9,776 bases of DNA, from the NCBI GenBank assembly GCA_018819005.1, contig JAHJQU010000217.1, positions 1 through 9,776 on the forward strand, in the 5' to 3' direction. This DNA comes from Pseudomonadota bacterium (GTDB lineage Bacteria > Desulfobacterota > Desulfobacteria > Desulfobacterales > RPRI01). The translations under genes were made by a program, and so were the position numbers. How positions within the stretch are numbered: position 1 is the stretch's first letter; each line of letters starts with the position of its first letter. Shown here one piece after another: positions 6,925 to 9,776 of the stretch. The notes beneath the pieces were generated by a model that saw only the letters and a program-made list of their open reading frames with translations, searched no databases and was not told the origin of the DNA.

Positions 6925-7303
6925 TTTTGATTTTCAGAAGGGCTTCAAGTCCTTCGAACGGTTTATGGACAGAAGATGGCTGCTGCTCACCGCCCGGTGT
7001 TTCAGCGCCGTACCATTCCGCGTCAAGATGCCGGGAATGTTCATTATCGTGGCAATACATACAAAGCAGTTCCCAGTTGCTCCCGTCAGGGGGATTGTTC
7101 TCGTGGTCATGATCCCTGTGGTGAACTGTCAGCTCTTTTAGCTTCCTGCCTGTAAATTCGCGCCCGCACTTCCCACAGACATGCGGAAAAAGCTTTAGCG
7201 CACGCTCCCTGTAAGTCTTTTCACGAAGCTCCCTGTCCCGCCGTACCCCGGCAACAATATTTTCCAGCCCGCCGGTCCCCGTTTCTGTTTTTTTCTGTGA
7301 CAT
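6908..7303 (-). CDS. yajD: YajD-type HNH nuclease
   Basis: A 131-aa small HNH-endonuclease-fold protein resembling E. coli YajD along its length; the cellular role of YajD is not established. The domain has zinc-binding pairs C43-G-K-C46 and C81-M-Y-C84, the metal/active-site region ELTVHHRDHDHENN (His61, His62), SNWELLCMYCHDNEH with His89, and a family-like tail HKPFEGLEALLKIKK. An amino extension of about 15 residues (MSQKKTETGTGG) precedes the usual start region, and the last four residues PTLP go beyond the normal KKK ending and are encoded by a repeat-like hairpin. The start at 7303 has GGAGGAAG just upstream with about 6-base spacing and a good promoter candidate about 30 bp before. It is the first gene of a probable minus-strand run with the YhcH-like and CDF genes. 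Confidence 0.92.
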   Translation of the reverse strand: MSQKKTETGTGGLENIVAGVRRDRELREKTYRERALKLFPHVCGKCGREFTGRKLKELTVHHRDHDHENNPPDGSNWELLCMYCHDNEHSRHLDAEWYGAETPGGEQQPSSVHKPFEGLEALLKIKKPTLP

Positions 7304-7330
7304 TTTAATCTTCCTCCAGAGATCCGTTTT

Positions 7331-7359
7331 CTTTTAATCTTTCATAAGTTCAATGTCAA
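7331..7359 (-). promoter_or_regulatory. candidate sigma-70 promoter for yajD
   Basis: Read on the minus strand: a perfect -35 TTGACA (7354-7359), a 17-bp spacer and a -10 TAAAAG (7331-7336, 4 of 6). Transcription would begin near 7324, leaving a leader of about 20 bases with the GGAGGAAG ribosome-binding site before the start at 7303. Confidence 0.5.
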
Positions 7360-7389
7360 TATTCCGCATTATTTTAAAGCATTAAAATA

Positions 7390-7446
7390 CAGTAGTCAGA
7401 AGACAGAAAAAAACAATACCATGGTTATTCTGGCTCCTGACTCCTG
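7390..7446. repeat. imperfect 17-bp inverted repeat
   Basis: CAGTAGTCAGAAGACAG (7390-7406) and CTGGCTCCTGACTCCTG (7430-7446) are inverted copies with 14 of 17 positions pairing, around a 23-base loop. Each arm is itself built of short CAGAAG/CTCCTG units. It lies between plsY and yajD, about 75 bp past the plsY stop. Its function is unknown; it may be a small dispersed palindrome or a transcript-end stem. Confidence 0.5.
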
Positions 7447-7520
7447 TTACCACAATCACCAACTAATTTTGATATGATCCAAAAAAGAAAATAGGGGTCT
7501 GGTTTATGTCTCCTCGAAAG

Positions 7521-8135
7521 TTATATAACAGGTTCGGTACCCGAAAGGAGTCTGTTGATATTTTCCCTGTGCCTGAAGAAGATAAACATCGAAATAATTA
7601 CGGCACAGGATGTATAGTAAATGGAATGGCCTGTAAACCATACAGCAACCGGAAGTACAGCCGAAGCGATAAGCGAACCGGCGGAAGCCCTCTTGTAACT
7701 GTAAGTCACGATTGTAAAGGCTGTAACAGCGGCAAGAAAAGCCCATGGAGAGATCACAAGAAAGCAGCCTGCGGCAGTTGCAACTCCCTTCCCCCCACCT
7801 TGAAATTTCAGAAAAACCGGATACAGATGCCCAAAAAAAACAGCGACTGCCACAACACAAACATAAAGTTCAATGAATGGCGTTTCACAGCCGGTTATGA
7901 CTCCTGCAAGATATACAGGTAGCACCCCTTTTAAAAAATCTCCGGCAAGGGTAAATAGGCCAAGCTTTGTCCCGGCTAGACGCCTGACATTGGTTGCGCC
8001 TATATTCCCGCTTCCTTCTGTCCGGATGTTAATGGAAGTAAATCTTTTTGTCAGAATAAGCCCGAAAGGAACAGAACCAAGCAGATATGCTCCGATAACA
8101 AGTCCGGTAAACTTTATGATTTCAAACAAATCCAT
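7521..8135 (-). CDS. plsY: acyl-phosphate:glycerol-3-phosphate acyltransferase PlsY
   Basis: A 204-aa integral membrane enzyme that transfers the acyl group from acyl-phosphate (made by PlsX) to glycerol-3-phosphate, the first committed step of phospholipid synthesis in most bacteria. All three signature loops are visible: GSVPFG at residues 20-25 with Lys30; GSGNIGATNVRR at 41-52 leading into GDFLKG; and GHLYPVFLKFQGGGKGVATAAG at about 102-123, the glycine-rich acyl-phosphate loop. Hydrophobic segments at about 5-26, 73-100, 118-147, 153-165 and 168-188 agree with the known helix layout, and the carboxyl end HRENINRLLSGTE is typical. Length is normal. The upstream ribosome-binding site is weak (AGAAAG). 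It stands alone: 217 bp separate it from yajD and 307 bp of repeat-filled DNA from the TSUP gene, and plsX is not in the window. Confidence 0.97.
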   Translation of the reverse strand: MDLFEIIKFTGLVIGAYLLGSVPFGLILTKRFTSINIRTEGSGNIGATNVRRLAGTKLGLFTLAGDFLKGVLPVYLAGVITGCETPFIELYVCVVAVAVFFGHLYPVFLKFQGGGKGVATAAGCFLVISPWAFLAAVTAFTIVTYSYKRASAGSLIASAVLPVAVWFTGHSIYYTSCAVIISMFIFFRHRENINRLLSGTEPVI

Positions 8136-8188
8136 TACGGCTTTCTATATCAGGAATCAGAAATTTACAATACTCCGGAGAATTGAAA

Positions 8189-8232
8189 CTCCCCGACGCA
8201 AGCTGCGAGGGAATCGACCCGCTGTTCCGGTT
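8189..8232. repeat. GC-rich palindromic intergenic repeat, copy 2
   Basis: CTCCCCGACGCAAGCTGCGA through CCGCTGTTCCGGTT is similar to 1392-1433. The CCCCG...GCAAGC...CGAGGG part can fold on itself imperfectly. It ends 7 bp before a family-2 element. The remaining gene-free sequence 8136-8188 contains only the weak plsY leader. Confidence 0.55.
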
Positions 8233-8239
8233 TACTCAT

Positions 8240-8441
8240 AGAGACCTTTGAAGAACATTCAATTTTGATCAAGTACAAGGAAGGTGATAATTAAGGCTTA
8301 TGTTTATGGTTTATAGTTAAATGCCTGTCCGCCTCAGGCGGAGTTCCTGGTTAAAAGAAAAAACCAGAAACTACAAACCAGAGACCAGAAACCAAAGCTT
8401 TAAATAAATCGGGCAAAAGGGAGTGTTATGCAAAGGTCTCT
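8240..8441 (-). repeat. MITE-like inverted-repeat element, family 2, copy B, with exchanged core
   Basis: A 202-bp element with perfect 11-bp terminal inverted repeats (AGAGACCTTTG / CAAAGGTCTCT). Its outer 53 bp (8240-8292) and 35 bp (8407-8441) match copy A in reverse orientation at 47/53 and 33/35. The 114-bp core between them is unrelated to the 56-bp core of copy A. It contains a perfect TCCGCC-TCA-GGCGGA palindrome at 8328-8342 inside a larger pair of arms, GGTTTATAGTT (8308-8318) and AACTACAAACC (8369-8379), 10 of 11 pairing, plus CCAGAAAC/CCAGAG short repeats. One end lies 1 base from the stop codon of the TSUP gene (8443-8445). Confidence 0.82.
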
Positions 8442-8442
8442 C

Positions 8443-9405
8443 CTAATATCCGAAAAATGCAGCGATATACTTTATGGCGGTAAGGGTGATGATGCCAGCC
8501 AGCATCCACTTTATGGCCCTGGCCGGAACGAATTTCTGGCATCGTGCTCCCAGGTACATGCCGGCCATTCCGCCCAGACCGAACAGAATGCCAAGAAGCC
8601 AATCCGGCGCCACCGAAAGGTTGGGATAAAATGGAGCAATGGCCTGGTAAAAAGTTACCCCTGCAACAGAGGTAATAAAGGTACCCATCAGCGCGGCGCC
8701 GGCTATGGTATAAACGGGCAGTCTAAAAAACGTTACAAAAAAAGGGGCGATAATGGCGCCACCCCCAATACCGTAAATACCGCCAACGATGCCAACAATG
8801 AAGCTGAGGGCGAATATGCCCCAGAAGGAAACGTCAAACGACTCGCCGTAAAAGGTGTACCCCAGCCGTCTGAGATTGAAATGGGTAACGGTAATGGCCG
8901 GAAGGGGTTCCTGATTCGCGGTTTTTGATGGATCATTTTGTTTGCGATGATTTCGCACAAGTTCCTGAAATCGCTTTTCGCTGGCGGCTTTGTCTGCGCT
9001 GCCCGCATTTTTCTGTGCCAGGTCCCGAATCATCCGAACACCGATATAAAGCAGCACTCCGGCAGCGAAGAGTTTAAAATTTCTGGCATCGGGAAGATAG
9101 GCAACGCGAACGAAGGCGCCAATGAAAACGCCCGGGAGGGTTCCGATTACAACTACCCAGGTCAGAGGCCAGACCATGCGGCCTTCCCGGTAGTAACGAT
9201 AAACGCCACTGGGGATAGCCACGATGTTGAACAGCTGATTGGTAGAGCTGACAGATGGATTGACATATCCAAGAAACGACATCTGGAAGGGGAGCAACAG
9301 AAATGCCCCGGATACACCGCCCATCGACGTGAAAAAGGAAATCACAAAGGCAACCAGAGGAGGAACCCAGACAGAGACTTCAATTCCGGCAGTTTGAAAA
9401 AACAT
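8443..9405 (-). CDS. TSUP family (TauE/SafE, DUF81) anion transporter
   Basis: A 320-aa inner-membrane protein of the TauE/SafE (DUF81, TSUP) family, whose studied members move sulfite, sulfoacetate or other sulfur-containing anions. The two repeated halves are visible: VISFFTSMGGVSGAFLLLPF at residues 21-40 followed by SSTNQLFNIVAIPSGVYRYY, and FIVGIVGGIYGIGGGAIIAP at 202-221 followed by AGAALMGTFITSVAGVTFYQ. About eight hydrophobic segments are seen. Between the halves is a long hydrophilic loop (about 128-190) rich in Lys, Gln and Asn, larger than in the shortest family members. The start at 9405 has AAGAGG about 5 bases upstream. It follows threonine synthase by only 25 bp on the same strand, so the two may share a transcript. 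Substrate is not determinable; a sulfur oxyanion is plausible in a sulfur-metabolising host but unproven. Confidence 0.92.
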   Translation of the reverse strand: MFFQTAGIEVSVWVPPLVAFVISFFTSMGGVSGAFLLLPFQMSFLGYVNPSVSSTNQLFNIVAIPSGVYRYYREGRMVWPLTWVVVIGTLPGVFIGAFVRVAYLPDARNFKLFAAGVLLYIGVRMIRDLAQKNAGSADKAASEKRFQELVRNHRKQNDPSKTANQEPLPAITVTHFNLRRLGYTFYGESFDVSFWGIFALSFIVGIVGGIYGIGGGAIIAPFFVTFFRLPVYTIAGAALMGTFITSVAGVTFYQAIAPFYPNLSVAPDWLLGILFGLGGMAGMYLGARCQKFVPARAIKWMLAGIITLTAIKYIAAFFGY

Positions 9406-9430
9406 CGCGGCCTCTTACGTGTTAATATAT

Positions 9431-9776
9431 CTAGTCTTTCAAGCGGTTCAGAATTCTGTGAAGATCGGCCTGAATTGTTTTTAGGGAACACTCAACTACG
9501 CTTCGCGGCTGTGCCCGGATAACATCCATATCTTTCAGGCCGCTTCCTGTCAACATTATTACAACGGTGTGATTTGAAGCAATTTTCCCCTGGTCACGCA
9601 ATTTTTTCACAGCCCATAATGATGTGGCTGTGGCAGGTTCGACAAAAAAACCGGAACGTGCAAACATTCGCTGGGATTCGATGATTTCATCTTCGGTTAC
9701 ATCTTCGGCGAGCCAGCCGTACCGGTGTGCTTTCTGAACAATTTCATCTCCTCCCGGGGGATTGCCGCTGGTTATC
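9431..9776 (-). CDS. thrC: threonine synthase, C-terminal part (gene runs off the window)
   Basis: The frame stays open to the right edge of the window, giving the last 114 residues; the amino part with the PLP lysine lies outside. Threonine synthase is a cytosolic PLP enzyme that converts O-phosphohomoserine to threonine. Recognisable pieces, in order: ITSGNPPGGDEIVQKAHR at the visible beginning, the acidic stretch TEDEIIESQRMFARS, GFFVEPATATSLWAVKKLRD, and VVIMLTGSGLKDMD, whose TGSGLKD is the conserved phosphate-binding and carboxyl-end motif. The carboxyl tail SLKTIQADLHRILNRL is typical of the bacterial form. Methionine 9667 inside it is not the start. The 3' end abuts the TSUP gene with only 25 bp between, leaving no room for an independent terminator. 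Confidence 0.95.
   Translation of the reverse strand, partial: ITSGNPPGGDEIVQKAHRYGWLAEDVTEDEIIESQRMFARSGFFVEPATATSLWAVKKLRDQGKIASNHTVVIMLTGSGLKDMDVIRAQPRSVVECSLKTIQADLHRILNRLKD

Noticed and set aside
7490..7512. AGGGGTCTGGTTTATG string after plsY, reminiscent of ends associated with REP/Y1-type transposases
   Set aside because: Only one short partial match recalled from memory, with no partner end or transposase in the window.
7506..7922. Plus-strand open frame of 138 codons antisense to plsY
   Set aside because: Shadow of plsY, whose three signature loops are intact on the other strand.
8350..8395. CCAGAAAC/CCAGAG repeats considered as a CRISPR-like or direct-repeat array
   Set aside because: Units are about 10 bases, degenerate and without spacers; they are part of the palindromic core of the family-2 copy B.
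8428..8928. Plus-strand open frame of 166 codons antisense to the TSUP gene
   Set aside because: Composition is that of a reverse-frame shadow, with no ribosome-binding site and no recognisable domain; the minus-strand TSUP motifs are clear.
8938..9522. Plus-strand open frame of 194 codons over the TSUP and thrC ends
   Set aside because: It crosses two well-supported minus-strand genes and shows no family motif.

Overview
The window looks like a chromosomal piece of a Gram-negative anaerobe, most likely a Desulfobacterota (sulfate-reducer-type) bacterium. This is inferred from a CoA-disulfide/persulfide reductase fused to rhodanese, a TauE/SafE-type anion exporter, and small inverted-repeat elements of a style I associate with Desulfobacterales. 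No rRNA, tRNA, CRISPR array, phage gene or transposase gene is visible. Ten protein genes can be supported; nine lie on the minus strand and one (the persulfide reductase, 3580-5268) on the plus strand.

Layout, left to right: 1-127 holds no supported gene. 128-1123 (-) is a membrane-bound YdjM/DUF457-type hydrolase. 1124-1449 is gene-free and made of repeats: a 153-bp MITE-like element (1168-1320) with a 7-bp flanking duplication, a short hairpin, and a GC-rich palindromic repeat. 1450-2778 (-) is a UMF1-type MFS transporter preceded 40 bp upstream by an unrecognised 123-aa soluble protein (2819-3190, -); the two look like one transcription unit. 3210-3361 is a second copy of the 153-bp element in opposite orientation, so this pair of genes is bracketed by inverted copies. 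3362-3579 is the leader of the plus-strand reductase and carries a TATAAT box and a perfect 11+1+11 bp palindrome just before the ribosome-binding site.

3580-5268 (+) is the CoADR-rhodanese fusion. Its stop codon is overlapped by the terminal inverted repeat of a second small element family (5267-5410). Then, on the minus strand and probably read in the order yajD > yhcH-like > CDF: a YajD-type HNH nuclease (6908-7303, with a good promoter candidate at 7331-7359), a YhcH/YjgK/YiaL cupin-like protein (6407-6862) and a cation diffusion facilitator (5446-6369). 7521-8135 (-) is PlsY, the acyl-phosphate:glycerol-3-phosphate acyltransferase of phospholipid synthesis. 8136-8442 is gene-free: a GC-rich palindromic repeat and a second copy of the 5267-type element (8240-8441) whose core has been replaced. 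8443-9405 (-) is a TSUP (TauE/SafE) transporter, and 9431-9776 (-) is the C-terminal part of threonine synthase, running off the window.

Most genes are housekeeping or transport functions without an obvious joint pathway. The reductase and the TSUP exporter are both plausible sulfur-metabolism genes but lie about 3 kb apart on opposite strands. I see no new defence or biosynthetic system. The most unusual content is the intergenic repeats: two families of non-coding inverted-repeat elements of about 145-200 bp, each present twice, with target duplications for one family, a strikingly constant position at stop codons for the other, and one copy with an exchanged core.
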